Assembly (NCBI GenBank): GCA_002084805.1
Contig: NBMC01000022.1
Span: 1 to 44,183 of the forward strand
Length of the DNA: 44,183 nucleotides
DNA from: Spirochaetaceae bacterium 4572_59
Lineage (GTDB): Bacteria; Spirochaetota; Spirochaetia; DSM-2461
Reading direction: 5' to 3'
Below are positions 33,113 through 41,383 of this stretch, piece by piece. Both the position numbers and the translations under genes were made by a program. Within the stretch, counting starts at the first letter, position 1. The number at the start of each line of letters is the position of its first letter. Under the pieces are notes generated by a model. It saw only the letters and a list, made by a program, of their open reading frames with translations. It did not search any database and was not told the DNA's origin.

Positions 33113-33655
33113 TCATTTTCCTTTCAGTATCAGATCAATATTTTTAAGCTCTTCATTGCTAAAAATCAGATTATTGAGAGCCTTAACATTGTCTTCCAGT
33201 TGGCTGACTCTGCTGGCTCCAACCAGTACAGATGTAACAGCCGGATTCCTGAGGTTCCATGCGATTGCCATCTGAGCCAGGGACTGATTCCTTGCAGCAG
33301 CTATATGGTTTAACATGTTCTGTATTTTAACCAGATCTACCGTAATTGACTCTTTTTTCAGGAATCCATGTTCTTTTGCCGCTCTGGAGTCTTCTGGAAT
33401 TTCTTTGAGGTATTTATCTGTAAGCAAACCCTGTGCCAGAGGGGAAAATACTATGGCACCTATTTTTTCCCTGACCAGAACCTCGTCCAGACCCTCTTCT
33501 AGAGATCTGTTGAACATGGAGTATTTCGGCTGGTGAATCAAACAGGGGGTTCCGAGGGAACGGAAGATCTCAAGGGCCTGCAGCTTGATTCCGCTGTTCC
33601 CGCATTTATTATAGACCATCCTGTCATAACGGCTGTCTGATGGTTGATAGTGCAT
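33113..33655 (-). pseudogene. Aldo/keto reductase (YghZ type) with a large internal deletion
   Basis: The first 28 residues (MHYQPSDSRYDRMVYNKCGN SGIKLQAL) match the start of YghZ-type L-glyceraldehyde-3-phosphate reductases. The next residues, EIFRSLGTPCLIHQPKYSMF NR, match position about 180 of that family, and the rest runs normally to VTSVLVGASRVSQLEDNVKA. About 150 residues are therefore missing in frame. These include the catalytic Asp-Tyr-Lys-His tetrad and half the barrel. The product is 180 residues instead of about 330 and cannot be active. Whether it is still translated is unknown; reading frame and codon use are otherwise normal, suggesting a recent event. Confidence 0.8.
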
Positions 33656-33726
33656 AATTCATTCCTCATATCTATAAAATTTATACTAAGCTTTTCACCT
33701 TTAAATAGCAAACGGGAGGGGCTGAA

Positions 33727-34284
33727 TCAACCCAGCAATAGGATTTTTAAACCAATTAGAATCAGTACCGCACCGCCTACGGATTCCATTCTTTCCCCGA
33801 AAATATGGCTCAGCTTATGTCCTGCCCGGACTCCAATGTAGGAGATGATAAATGTGGTTATAGCGATAAGGGTCGCCTCTCGAATAATAGAGTAGTCGAG
33901 GAGGGAAAAACTGATCCCCACAGCCAGAGCATCAATACTGGTGGCAACAGCCAGAATCAGAAGATTTCTGATGTGGAAAACATCATTCGGATTTTTGCAC
34001 TCTCCATTGGGGTGAAAACTCTCCCAGACCATCTTTAAACCGATTATGCTTAAAAGTATAAAGGCTATCCAGTGATTCAGAGGCTCTACCCACTCCCCCT
34101 GTAGAAAGCCGGTAGCGACCCATCCCATCAGGGGCATCAGTCCCTGAAAGAGCCCGAAGAGAAAGGCTGTCAGAAGGCAGTGATTATGTTTGAAGTCTGT
34201 CATGGTAGAGCCGCAGGACAGAGACGCTGCAAAGGCATCCACTGAAAGAGCAACTGCTATCATCATAAGGGTCAGTAGGTCCAT
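33727..34284 (-). CDS. mntP: Manganese efflux pump
   Basis: A 185-residue MntP-type membrane protein with six helices in two inverted repeats. The paired signature aspartates are D16 (LSVDAFAASLSCG) and D118 (TSIDALAVGISF), the same positions as in E. coli MntP. It exports Mn2+ and guards against manganese toxicity. AGGAAG lies 7-9 nt before the ATG. The gene follows only 12 nt after a terminator hairpin, so there is no room for a yybP-ykoY manganese riboswitch directly upstream. It may rely on terminator read-through or a promoter within the hairpin region. Confidence 0.9.
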   Translation of the reverse strand: MDLLTLMMIAVALSVDAFAASLSCGSTMTDFKHNHCLLTAFLFGLFQGLMPLMGWVATGFLQGEWVEPLNHWIAFILLSIIGLKMVWESFHPNGECKNPNDVFHIRNLLILAVATSIDALAVGISFSLLDYSIIREATLIAITTFIISYIGVRAGHKLSHIFGERMESVGGAVLILIGLKILLLG

Positions 34285-34296
34285 GGGGGACTTCCT

Positions 34297-34330
34297 ATAA
34301 AAAGCCCCCGGCTGAACTGAGCCGGAGGCT
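34297..34330 (-). terminator. Terminator after the 5'-nucleotidase gene
   Basis: AGCCTCCGGCT and AGCCGGGGGCT (minus strand) pair over 11 positions with one mismatch, with a 6-nt loop and a following TTTTAT. It separates the nucleotidase transcript from mntP. Confidence 0.8.
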
Positions 34331-34358
34331 TATTTTGATTAAACTAATATCAAAAGAA

Positions 34359-36383
34359 TCAGTATTTGATTCTTATATCGGCACTGAGGTCAGTTTCAGC
34401 ATTGTCAAAAGCTTTATTTGCACTGGGGTAGAATTCCATCAGGTATTCTGCCAGAGCATCCTGTTCTCCTCCGGTTCTACTGAAAGAGTTGTTTTTACCG
34501 GGATCATTGCTAAGGACTTCATCAGGATAATCTGTGTCTTCTCCGTATGCGGCACCTTCGTAAAGGTTTCTTCTGTCGGGAGCACTCAGATCTCCAAAGG
34601 GGTAGGCGTCTCCACCGTTGTACAGAAAGTTCAAAGTCACGACTCTGAACTTTCTGTCGGCATCACCTACGATGGCACCATTGGCAACAACACTGTCTTT
34701 TACAGAACCGTCTGCACCCAGAATCTCCAAAGAAGTGATTCTGCTACCAGCTGCTTTTGAAGCATCGAAAACCATTTTCATACCCGCAATCTGGGGGAAC
34801 TTACCGGGAGTACTGCCTTCGGCAGTTTCAGAAACGGCATGTTCCAGAAGACCCTTCAGTTCTGCTGCTGTTGCAGTCAGAGTACACAGTCCATTGTCGA
34901 AACGAAGAGTGGCTCTCAGGTGACCTTCTGTTATGGCACCGGCGGCCGTTCCCGCTTCTTTATTGGCAGCAGGTGCGGAAAGAACCGCCTGACTGTAGTC
35001 AATTGATCCGGGAGGAACAACGGCCGAACCGATCTCTGTGCGGATTCCACCACCATTTTTAATAGAGACATCTACGGGAACTTCTGACAACTGCCTGGCA
35101 TACCAGAGGTTGGCATCTGCAGTCAGGTCACCAAGGTTGGTTTCCTGTGTTCTTACCTGAGAACGTCTTCCGTCCAGATAAACAGATGTGTAACCAAGCG
35201 CATTACCGTATTGAGCTGTAATAACAGACTGAACGGCATCTCTCAGGGTTACAATATCTTTATTGGGGGTTGCGCCGAGCTCTGATACATTTTCTTCTGT
35301 AGCTGCCCAGGAACCGTTGATCTCTTTGTTCTTTTTCAGATCTTTTGTAATAAGGTAGCCTTCTGCATCAAAGGATACTACAAGGCGTCCTAGGTATTTG
35401 TAGTCACCATCTACGTTAACTACCAGTGTCGGCATACCGTTGGCATCCATTGTTTCGTAGGGATAATCCATTTCGAAGGCTTCATCCGCACCATAGAGAG
35501 TATCAGTACTATCTCCCATTCTGGTATTGGAACCACCGGCAACGATGATATCGACATCGGTCAGAAGAGTAGCCAGTTCCATCTCTATGGCAATCTGCTG
35601 CATATGGGCCAGCAGAATGATCTTGTTAATACCGGCAGCTTTCAGTTCATCAATTGAGGGCTGAATGACAGCGGCAAGGTCTACAATAGTTCTGCTGGGA
35701 GGATTAATAGTAATTCCTCCCACGTTGGTGATGGTATCCAGGAGAGGTGTAGAGGCTCCAACGAGACCAATTTTTTCTCCGTTTACCTCGGTAACAGCAT
35801 AAGAGGCTACTTTCCCTTTCAGGTCGGCAGCATCTGCACCGTTGGTTCCCATGTGTTTAACCATTTCACTATCTGTGCTCCAATCAAGGTTGGAGGAGAG
35901 GTAGGGAAACAGAGATCCGGGAAATTCTATTCCATTTTTCTCTTCAACCTGAATGGCATCGGCAAATTCTCCGGGACTGGCATCAAGATCATGATTTCCC
36001 ATGGCAGAAGCCTGAACACCCAAGTAGTTTAAAAAGGCAATATCCACGTGTCCGGGTTCGTTGCTTCCTGTTATAGCTCGCACGGCTTTCTGTTCAGATG
36101 CGTAAAAGCGGGGGCCAGGGATAATGTTATCACCCGATGATACAACAAGAGTGGATTCTCCGTATGTTTCATCAGCCTTGAAAGCTTCCACAAGGGCAGA
36201 AAATTCATCAACCGACGATAGAGCTATTTCTTCGTTTCCATCGATGTCTGCAAAATGAAGCAGCTGCAGAGTAAAGTCGGCAGGACCTGCTTTATATTTA
36301 CTTAGCGTCTTGTTAGAAACACATCCGGCAAGAAGCACTACAAGCATGACTGATACAGAAATCAGTACTTTTCTGTTTTTCAT
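34359..36383 (-). CDS. Lipoprotein 5'-nucleotidase / cyclic phosphodiesterase family
   Basis: A 674-residue lipoprotein (lipobox LLAGC, Cys21). A metallophosphatase domain (about 35-340) has LLHFADIDGNEE, SSGDNIIPGP, GNHDLDASPGEFAD and LLAHMQQIAIE. The usual GGH motif is GGSNTRMGD, a variant also seen in some relatives. The 5'-nucleotidase C-terminal domain (about 385-640) has GDLTADANLWYARQ, KNGGGIRTEIGSAVVPPGSI and FLYNGGDAYPFG. It should release phosphate and nucleosides from external nucleotides. Longer than E. coli UshA (550). There is no good hint of regulation; a terminator follows. Confidence 0.85.
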   Translation of the reverse strand: MKNRKVLISVSVMLVVLLAGCVSNKTLSKYKAGPADFTLQLLHFADIDGNEEIALSSVDEFSALVEAFKADETYGESTLVVSSGDNIIPGPRFYASEQKAVRAITGSNEPGHVDIAFLNYLGVQASAMGNHDLDASPGEFADAIQVEEKNGIEFPGSLFPYLSSNLDWSTDSEMVKHMGTNGADAADLKGKVASYAVTEVNGEKIGLVGASTPLLDTITNVGGITINPPSRTIVDLAAVIQPSIDELKAAGINKIILLAHMQQIAIEMELATLLTDVDIIVAGGSNTRMGDSTDTLYGADEAFEMDYPYETMDANGMPTLVVNVDGDYKYLGRLVVSFDAEGYLITKDLKKNKEINGSWAATEENVSELGATPNKDIVTLRDAVQSVITAQYGNALGYTSVYLDGRRSQVRTQETNLGDLTADANLWYARQLSEVPVDVSIKNGGGIRTEIGSAVVPPGSIDYSQAVLSAPAANKEAGTAAGAITEGHLRATLRFDNGLCTLTATAAELKGLLEHAVSETAEGSTPGKFPQIAGMKMVFDASKAAGSRITSLEILGADGSVKDSVVANGAIVGDADRKFRVVTLNFLYNGGDAYPFGDLSAPDRRNLYEGAAYGEDTDYPDEVLSNDPGKNNSFSRTGGEQDALAEYLMEFYPSANKAFDNAETDLSADIRIKY

Positions 36384-36521
36384 TTAAAATATCCTCCTCA
36401 GAACGATTTTAAGTCTATAATTTAATGATTAATTAGTCCAGAAAAAACGGGGTTTTGATCTATTTGTCAGACCTTGGGTTTATTATTCTGTTTATTGATT
36501 CTATCTATGTTTTTACAGGAT

Positions 36522-36950
36522 TCATCTCTTGGATAGTTTTCCGTTCAGCATTGTAATCTGGTCATCTATCAAATGAAATTTTCTGTAAAAGGTAGAGGGA
36601 ACGATGAGAGGGAGAATCTGCTTTCTAATTTCAACCTTCAGGGCATATGCGGAAGATTTTTGCATAGTATGGGCGTGTTCCAATCTCCAGCAGATCGGGA
36701 TTTGAGCGACTCTCCTGCATAAACATATTGATGGCTTCGTTGGCAGTCCCGTCGCCTCCCCATACCATAAGACGGTTTGGATCGCTTTGACAGAAACGAC
36801 GGATTGCCCGGGCGAAATGCTGACGGCTTTCATTTTCCACTACACAGGAAACATCTGCCTTCTTCAGAATTTTTTCAGAATCAGGGCGTACTGAGGATAA
36901 CGGCTGGGATTGATAATAAAGGAGCAGTCTCGAAACTGAATATGATTCAT
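36522..36950 (-). pseudogene. Diacylglycerol/lipid kinase remnant with frameshifts
   Basis: From an ATG at 36950, with GGAGG 6 nt upstream, the frame gives MNHIQFRDCSFIINPSRYPQ and stops. The adjacent frame then continues DSEKILKKADVSCVVENESR and QHFARAIRRF..RLMVWGGDG TANEAINMFMQ, containing the GGDGT nucleotide-binding motif of the DAGK catalytic domain, and stops at 36631. A third frame then runs to 36522 (ILPLIVPSTFYRKFHLIDDQ, ITMLNGKLSKR). That tail does not resemble a kinase; it is vaguely like the C-terminus of long-chain acyl-CoA ligases. The rest of the roughly 300-residue kinase is gone. Confidence 0.6.
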
Positions 36951-37056
36951 TCGGGCCTCCTGTTACTAATCATAAAAGATTTGTTTTTGTTTCTCAGAAG
37001 ATATTTGAAAGGATTTAAATGAGAACTGGCTGTTTCAGCTAAATTAAACAGCCAAA

Positions 37057-37085
37057 ACAAAAAAAACCGAAGCTTTTGCTTCGGT
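37057..37085 (-). terminator. Terminator of the RRM protein gene
   Basis: On the minus strand ACCGAAGC-AAAA-GCTTCGGT forms a perfect 8-bp stem followed by eight or nine T, 21 nt after the stop codon. A second hairpin (GGCTGTTT / AAACAGCC, 37028-37053) lies just beyond. Confidence 0.9.
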
Positions 37086-37106
37086 TTTATTAAAAGTTAA
37101 GAAATA

Positions 37107-37388
37107 TTAATAACGGAAGTTATCGTTCCGAGGTCTTCTTTCTCTTTCAATCGCTTCATTTACACGAAGATTACGTCCATCCAGATCTTGATTGTTCAGG
37201 GCGGAGATCGCTGCTTCTGCTGCATCATCTTCTTCCATTTCTACAAAACCAAAACCTTTTGAACGGTTAGTTTCTCTATCGAAGATAATCTTTGTGCTCA
37301 GAACGTTACCGAACTGTGCAAAGTGATCTGCCAATCTGTCTTCATCTGTGTTGTAGTTAAGATTCCCTACGTAGATTTTTTTGGGCAT
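37107..37388 (-). CDS. RRM-domain RNA-binding protein
   Basis: A 93-residue single-RRM protein. RNP2 is KIYVGNL (4-10) and RNP1 is KGFGFVE (44-50), with the aromatic residues needed for RNA stacking. The short basic tail (ERERRPRNDNFRY) is typical of the bacterial Rbp proteins. These bind single-stranded RNA and are often cold-induced. AAGGA lies 8-10 nt before the ATG. The leader contains a perfect palindrome CCGGTTTAACCGG (37402-37414), close to the ribosome binding site, that could control translation. Confidence 0.9.
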   Translation of the reverse strand: MPKKIYVGNLNYNTDEDRLADHFAQFGNVLSTKIIFDRETNRSKGFGFVEMEEDDAAEAAISALNNQDLDGRNLRVNEAIERERRPRNDNFRY

Positions 37389-37743
37389 GTGTACATCCTT
37401 ACCGGTTTAACCGGAATATCAAAATTAAAAATTTACAAGAGAGCACGTTTGAGTCTTCTGACTTTAGCTGTCATTTGATTATCTTCAGTCGTTAAACTCA
37501 TCAGGATGTGCAAAGAAACACGGCGTGACGGAAATCAGTAAAGAACACTAATAGCAGATATAAAGAACAACGCGACATCTCAGTCTCTTATTCATTTTTA
37601 ACAGGAAAAGGAGGCATGGTCAATAAAAAAATGTGAATTATTGGATATATAATGGAGAAAAATTACATTTTCATAACAATAATAAAGCTTGACGACTGGA
37701 ATCCTGTGGTATATTTTGTGATATATCACGTGAGGTTTTAAAA
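37389..37743. other. Intergenic region between the RRM and GntR genes
   Basis: This 355-bp gap holds divergent control regions. On the minus side it has the palindrome at 37402-37414. Further up is a possible 22-codon leader frame (37433-37501, ending MTAKVRRLKRALL) without a ribosome binding site. On the plus side, the GntR promoter and operator lie at 37689-37729. The middle (37510-37680) is AT-rich and shows nothing else I can assign. Confidence 0.4.
37689..37729 (+). promoter_or_regulatory. Promoter and palindromic operator of the gntR/glycerate kinase unit
   Basis: TTGACG (37689-37694) and TATTTT (37712-37717) are 17 bp apart. The perfect 12-bp palindrome GTGATATATCAC (37718-37729) follows the -10 directly, over the transcription start. 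Autorepression by the GntR-type regulator is the simplest reading. Confidence 0.65.
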
Positions 37744-38373
37744 ATGACGCTTTCTTCTGATATTTACCGAAAAATAATGGACCTGCTTTTGAGTGGGGAG
37801 CTTCTGCCCGGTCAGAATATCAACCGCAGACAAATTGCCTCGGATTTTGATGTGAGTGTGGCTCCGGTTCTGGAGGCTATGGTTCGTCTGGAACATGAAG
37901 GTCTTCTGGAGACAATTCCACGGAAGGGCAGCCAGGTCCGACTGATACGGGAAGAGGATGTGCTGGGACAGTTTATACTCCGGGATGCTCTGGAGTCCAA
38001 GGCTGCTCGAATCTATTACGGAGACATTCTGAAAGAAAAAATGAACGGATTGGAGCCATTTGCCAGGCTTGTGGATCAGGCTCCATCCGATCAGCTTGAA
38101 GACTGGCGGACTGAAATTATCTTTCATAGGGAATTGGTTTCACTGGCAGGAATCCCTGCCCTGACGGAAGCCTTTGACAGGACTATGAAACTGAATCTTT
38201 TTTATGCCATGGCCAGGATCATTCCGGTGCACCTGGCTTCAGAACGGGATAATCATGTGGATCTGCTAAAGCGCCTTGTGGAAGCACCCCATGCTGACCG
38301 GGCGGAGGAAATTATCCGAAGCCATGTATGGTATGGAAAAGAATCTATCCTTAAGGAAAATATTACGGTGTAA
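37744..38373 (+). CDS. GntR-family regulator (FCD type)
   Basis: A 209-residue regulator. A winged helix-turn-helix (about 1-70: IYRKIMDLLLSGELLPGQNI, ASDFDVSVAPVLEAMVRLEH, GLLETIPRKGSQVR) is followed by an all-helical FCD ligand domain. Metal or ligand residues may include H129 (IFHRELV) and H198 (IIRSHVW). FCD regulators bind small carboxylic or sugar acids. The next gene, 45 bp on, is glycerate kinase, so glycerate or a related acid is the likely effector. GTGAGG lies 9 nt upstream of the ATG, and a palindromic operator overlaps the promoter. Confidence 0.88.
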   Translation: MTLSSDIYRKIMDLLLSGELLPGQNINRRQIASDFDVSVAPVLEAMVRLEHEGLLETIPRKGSQVRLIREEDVLGQFILRDALESKAARIYYGDILKEKMNGLEPFARLVDQAPSDQLEDWRTEIIFHRELVSLAGIPALTEAFDRTMKLNLFYAMARIIPVHLASERDNHVDLLKRLVEAPHADRAEEIIRSHVWYGKESILKENITV

Positions 38374-38418
38374 GTCGGAATTATGGATTATTATTCTATA
38401 AAGTAAGGGAGAATATAG

Positions 38419-39552
38419 ATGAAAATTGTTATTGCATCTGATTCATACAAAGGGTCCAATACCAGTCTTCGGGTCGCTGAGACGATTGAACGGGGAATGA
38501 GAAAAGTCGTGTCTGACCTGGATATTGTTAAGATTCCTGTTGCTGACGGCGGAGAAGGTCTGGTTCAGGCTCTGGTTCCTGAAAAGGATAAATGGATACA
38601 TCTGTCTGTCACAGGGCCTATGGGCGCTCAGCTTAGTGCGGAATATGCTTTGATGGATGAACATACGGCTGTAATCGAAATGGCCACGGCCTCCGGTCTT
38701 CCTCTGGTGACAGGTGAAAAAGATCCTGGCAGGGCAAGTACTTTCGGTACAGGAGAACTGATGATGGATGCTCTGAAAAAGGGCTGCCGGAAACTGCTGA
38801 TCGGTATCGGTGGAAGTGCTACTAATGATGGAGGAACAGCTATGGCTCAGGCACTGGGAGCACGATTCCTGAATGCTGCGGGAGATGAGATTACTCCCTG
38901 TGGAGGAAATCTGGATCAGATAGTTTCTGTGGATCTGTCCCATATGACTTCAGAGCTTGAGGATACTGAGATTCTGGTAGCCTGTGATGTGGATAATCCT
39001 CTTTGCGGTGAACAGGGAGCCAGTGCCATTTACGGTCCCCAGAAAGGAGCCACTCCCGGGATGGTAAAAGTTCTGGATGCTAATCTGGCTCATCTGGCTT
39101 CTGTTATGGAAAAAGCTTCTGGTAAAAATCTTTCTGAAGTTCCTGGTGCCGGTGCAGCCGGTGGTCTGGGATTTGGACTGATGGCTTTCTGCGGAGCGAA
39201 ACTGGAATCAGGAATCGATCTGGTGCTGGACAGCTTGGGGTTTGATGAGGCTATTGAAGGTGCATCCCTGGTGATTACAGGAGAGGGAAAAATCGACGGA
39301 CAGTCTGTCCGCGGTAAAGTTCCTGTGGGAATCGCTGCAAGGGCCAAGAAAAAGGATCTGCCCGTTCTGGCTATTTGTGGTGATATCGGAGAAGGCGTCA
39401 GTGCTCTTTATGATTACGGTATTGATTCTGTTATGAGTACGGTTAATGCGGCTATGCCCTTAAGCGAAGCTATGGGACGGTCCAGTGAACTTCTGGAAGA
39501 AGCGGCAGAAAGAGCTTTTCGCATGATTATGATCGGAAAAAATCTTAAGTAG
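38419..39552 (+). CDS. glxK: Glycerate 2-kinase
   Basis: A 377-residue glycerate kinase of the GarK/GlxK family, making 2-phosphoglycerate from D-glycerate and ATP and so feeding glycolysis. Family segments are KIVIASDSYKGSNTSLRVAE, VADGGEG, GIGGSATNDGGTAMAQALGA, DVDNPLCGEQGASAIYGPQK and ITGEGKIDGQSVRGKVPVGI. Length is standard. AAGGGAG lies upstream of the ATG. It follows the GntR gene and ends in a terminator. The neighbouring HAD phosphatase could act on phosphoglycolate, giving a small glycolate/glycerate theme (inference). Confidence 0.92.
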   Translation: MKIVIASDSYKGSNTSLRVAETIERGMRKVVSDLDIVKIPVADGGEGLVQALVPEKDKWIHLSVTGPMGAQLSAEYALMDEHTAVIEMATASGLPLVTGEKDPGRASTFGTGELMMDALKKGCRKLLIGIGGSATNDGGTAMAQALGARFLNAAGDEITPCGGNLDQIVSVDLSHMTSELEDTEILVACDVDNPLCGEQGASAIYGPQKGATPGMVKVLDANLAHLASVMEKASGKNLSEVPGAGAAGGLGFGLMAFCGAKLESGIDLVLDSLGFDEAIEGASLVITGEGKIDGQSVRGKVPVGIAARAKKKDLPVLAICGDIGEGVSALYDYGIDSVMSTVNAAMPLSEAMGRSSELLEEAAERAFRMIMIGKNLK

Positions 39553-39591
39553 AATGTTATTGTTCTCTATTTGTATATAAGAATCTATCTG

Positions 39592-39627
39592 AATGCGGAG
39601 TGTCCGGAGAGGAACTCTGCATTTTTT
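39592..39627 (+). terminator. Terminator after glycerate kinase
   Basis: AATGCGGAGT (39592-39601) pairs with ACTCTGCATT (39614-39623) through one G-T pair, followed by a run of T to 39627. Confidence 0.85.
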
Positions 39628-39639
39628 ATTAAAACCCTC

Positions 39640-39645
39640 TATAAT
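39640..39645 (+). promoter_or_regulatory. -10 element of the HAD hydrolase gene
   Basis: A perfect TATAAT ends 7 nt before the ATG at 39653. There is no Shine-Dalgarno sequence, so a leaderless transcript is likely. The -35 is weak. Confidence 0.5.
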
Positions 39646-39652
39646 AAGCATT

Positions 39653-40300
39653 ATGAAGAAAATTGCACTTATATTTGATCATGATGGTACTCTGGTGGAC
39701 TCCATGGAGGCCGTTTTACTTTGTACCAATAAAATACTGAATGGTGCCGGATGTGAGTCCATTTACATGGATGAGCTGAAGAAAGGAATGGCCTTTCCAA
39801 CTTTCGAACGCTTTCACTATCATTCCAGGCTGGAAGATCCGGATCTCTTAAAAACAATGTGTCGGGACTTTTATATGACTATGAATAAGATTGGGGTAGA
39901 TTCTGTCAAGCTCTATCCGCGGATTAAAGAAAACCTGGATCTTTTGTCATCCCGGGGATACTCTCTCGGTATGCTTACCAATAATCAGGGCTATTTTGCC
40001 CGTAGAGCGGCAGCCAGGCTTCGGTATGCCTATAACTTTGAGCTGATCCTGGGTGAGGAGAATGTTCCTGTTCCCAAACCCGATCCCCGTGGGCTTCTGC
40101 AGGCCTGTGCCGGCCTTGGTTCTGATCCGAAAAGTTGCTGGTATATTGGTGATGGAAAGCCCGATTTTGAAGTTGCTCGTGCGGCAGGATTGAAATCAGC
40201 TCTTGTCAGCTGGGGGGCTCATCCCCGTGAGGAGCTGGTCGCATTGAAAGCGGATGTCCTTTTTGATTCTCCCGATGAGATGGGTGATTTCTTTCAATAG
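39653..40300 (+). CDS. HAD-family hydrolase, phosphoglycolate phosphatase-like
   Basis: A 215-residue HAD phosphatase. Motif I is FDHDGTLVDS (nucleophile D9, acid D11), motif II MLTNNQ, motif III KPDPRG, motif IV GDGKPDFEVARAAG. The cap is the small helical type, placed after motif I. It resembles Gph/PpaX-type phosphatases; phosphoglycolate is a reasonable but unproven substrate. The ATG at 39653 is favoured over the upstream frame start at 39593, which lies inside a terminator. A consensus -10 just upstream suggests a leaderless mRNA. Confidence 0.82.
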   Translation: MKKIALIFDHDGTLVDSMEAVLLCTNKILNGAGCESIYMDELKKGMAFPTFERFHYHSRLEDPDLLKTMCRDFYMTMNKIGVDSVKLYPRIKENLDLLSSRGYSLGMLTNNQGYFARRAAARLRYAYNFELILGEENVPVPKPDPRGLLQACAGLGSDPKSCWYIGDGKPDFEVARAAGLKSALVSWGAHPREELVALKADVLFDSPDEMGDFFQ

Positions 40301-40305
40301 GATTT

Positions 40306-40434
40306 TTGAAAGAGCCTCATCAGTATAAGAAATTCTCCTTTGTTGAATGGGAAGCTTTTTTCCGGGATTATCTGATAGGAATGATGGAACATTACCATCT
40401 GAGAACTGATCCCCCGGCAGACAGGATATTCTGA
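40306..40434 (+). CDS. Possible small or remnant protein (42 aa)
   Basis: An open frame directly after the HAD gene reads LKEPHQYKKFSFVEWEAFFR and DYLIGMMEHYHLRTDPPADR, then stops. Its composition looks protein-like (aromatic-rich amphipathic helix), but only TTG is available as a start, with AGGA just 3-4 nt upstream. It may be the 3' end of a decayed gene. No family is recognised. Confidence 0.25.
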   Translation: MKEPHQYKKFSFVEWEAFFRDYLIGMMEHYHLRTDPPADRIF

Positions 40435-40463
40435 TTAATAGGGTACTACTCGTCTGTAAATAT

Positions 40464-40500
40464 AAAAAGACCCGGAATCCCTGAGGATCCGGGTCTTTTT
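40464..40500. terminator. Bidirectional terminator between HAD gene and ABC operon
   Basis: GACCCGGA(A)TCC pairs with GGATCCGGGTC (40469-40480 and 40485-40495, one bulged A), with A5 before and T5 after. It can end both the plus-strand HAD transcript and the minus-strand permease operon. Confidence 0.9.
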
Positions 40501-40523
40501 AATACTTTTGCTGGCAGAAAAAA

Positions 40524-41381
40524 TTACTCTTTCACACCACCGAAAGTAAGACCCTGTATAAATTGTTTTTGCAGTACGAAGAAAACCAGAACAGAGGGAA
40601 GAGCCGCTACGATAGAACCGGCGGCAATAAGGTTATAGCTGATCAGCCACTGACCTTTCAGCGCACTCAGTCCAAATGTTATGGGGCGGGCTTTATCGCT
40701 TTGTACCAGAGTCAAAGCCCAGAAAAAATCATTCCAGATAAAGGTAAACAGCAGAACCCCTAAAGATGCCAGTGCAGGCCGGAGCAGAGGAATTATTATG
40801 GAGAAAAAAATACGGGGTTCTGTTGCTCCCTCTACGCGGGCAGACTCAATCAGTGAAAAGGGCAGTTCCACAATAAAGTTCCGCAGGAAGAAGGTGGCGA
40901 ATCCCGATTGGAATGCTGTATGAAACAGTACCAGCCCGAAGATGGTATCGAACAGGCCGAACTTAACAAACATGGTTCTTACAGGAATCATCAGAATCTG
41001 ATAGGGAATGAAGTTTCCTGCAATAAACATAGCATACAGGGCAACTCTTCCCTTAAAAGGATAAACTGCCAGGGCGAATCCAGCCATAGAGCTGAAAAGT
41101 ATGGCGAAAAATACTGCAGGCAGGGTCATGACAGTACTGTTGATAAAGTACCTGAGCATGGGGCTGCGATCCGGATTAAACACTTCACTGTAGTTTTCTC
41201 TGATGGCGATGCGGCTAGGTACTCCCCAGTAGTTACCGGCGGATATATCCGAACCGGGTCGGATCGAAGTGGATATAATGGCTATCATTGGTAGAAGCCA
41301 GATCATCAGTATCAGTAATACCCCGAGAACATAAAGTGCTCTAACAGGAATTGCTCGTTTTTGTATTGCTGTGGGGAACAT
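40524..41381 (-). CDS. Sugar ABC transporter permease, MalG type (second operon)
   Basis: A 285-residue inner-membrane subunit with six helices and a good EAA motif (LIESARVEGATEPRIFFSII near residue 182). It ends in the conserved FIQGLTFGGVKE. It is the last gene of a minus-strand operon, 2 bp after the MalF-type gene. The sequence is intact. No ATPase gene is present, so a shared MsmK-type ATPase is implied. The operon's binding protein is disrupted, which casts doubt on transport. Confidence 0.9.
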   Translation of the reverse strand: MFPTAIQKRAIPVRALYVLGVLLILMIWLLPMIAIISTSIRPGSDISAGNYWGVPSRIAIRENYSEVFNPDRSPMLRYFINSTVMTLPAVFFAILFSSMAGFALAVYPFKGRVALYAMFIAGNFIPYQILMIPVRTMFVKFGLFDTIFGLVLFHTAFQSGFATFFLRNFIVELPFSLIESARVEGATEPRIFFSIIIPLLRPALASLGVLLFTFIWNDFFWALTLVQSDKARPITFGLSALKGQWLISYNLIAAGSIVAALPSVLVFFVLQKQFIQGLTFGGVKE

Positions 41382-41383
41382 GC

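Noticed and set aside
33805..34038. Plus-strand frame inside mntP
   Set aside because: It is a shadow of the strongly conserved mntP gene and has no coding features of its own.
34285..34358. yybP-ykoY manganese riboswitch before mntP
   Set aside because: Only a terminator hairpin and a ribosome binding site fit in the 74 bp; the conserved riboswitch loops are absent.
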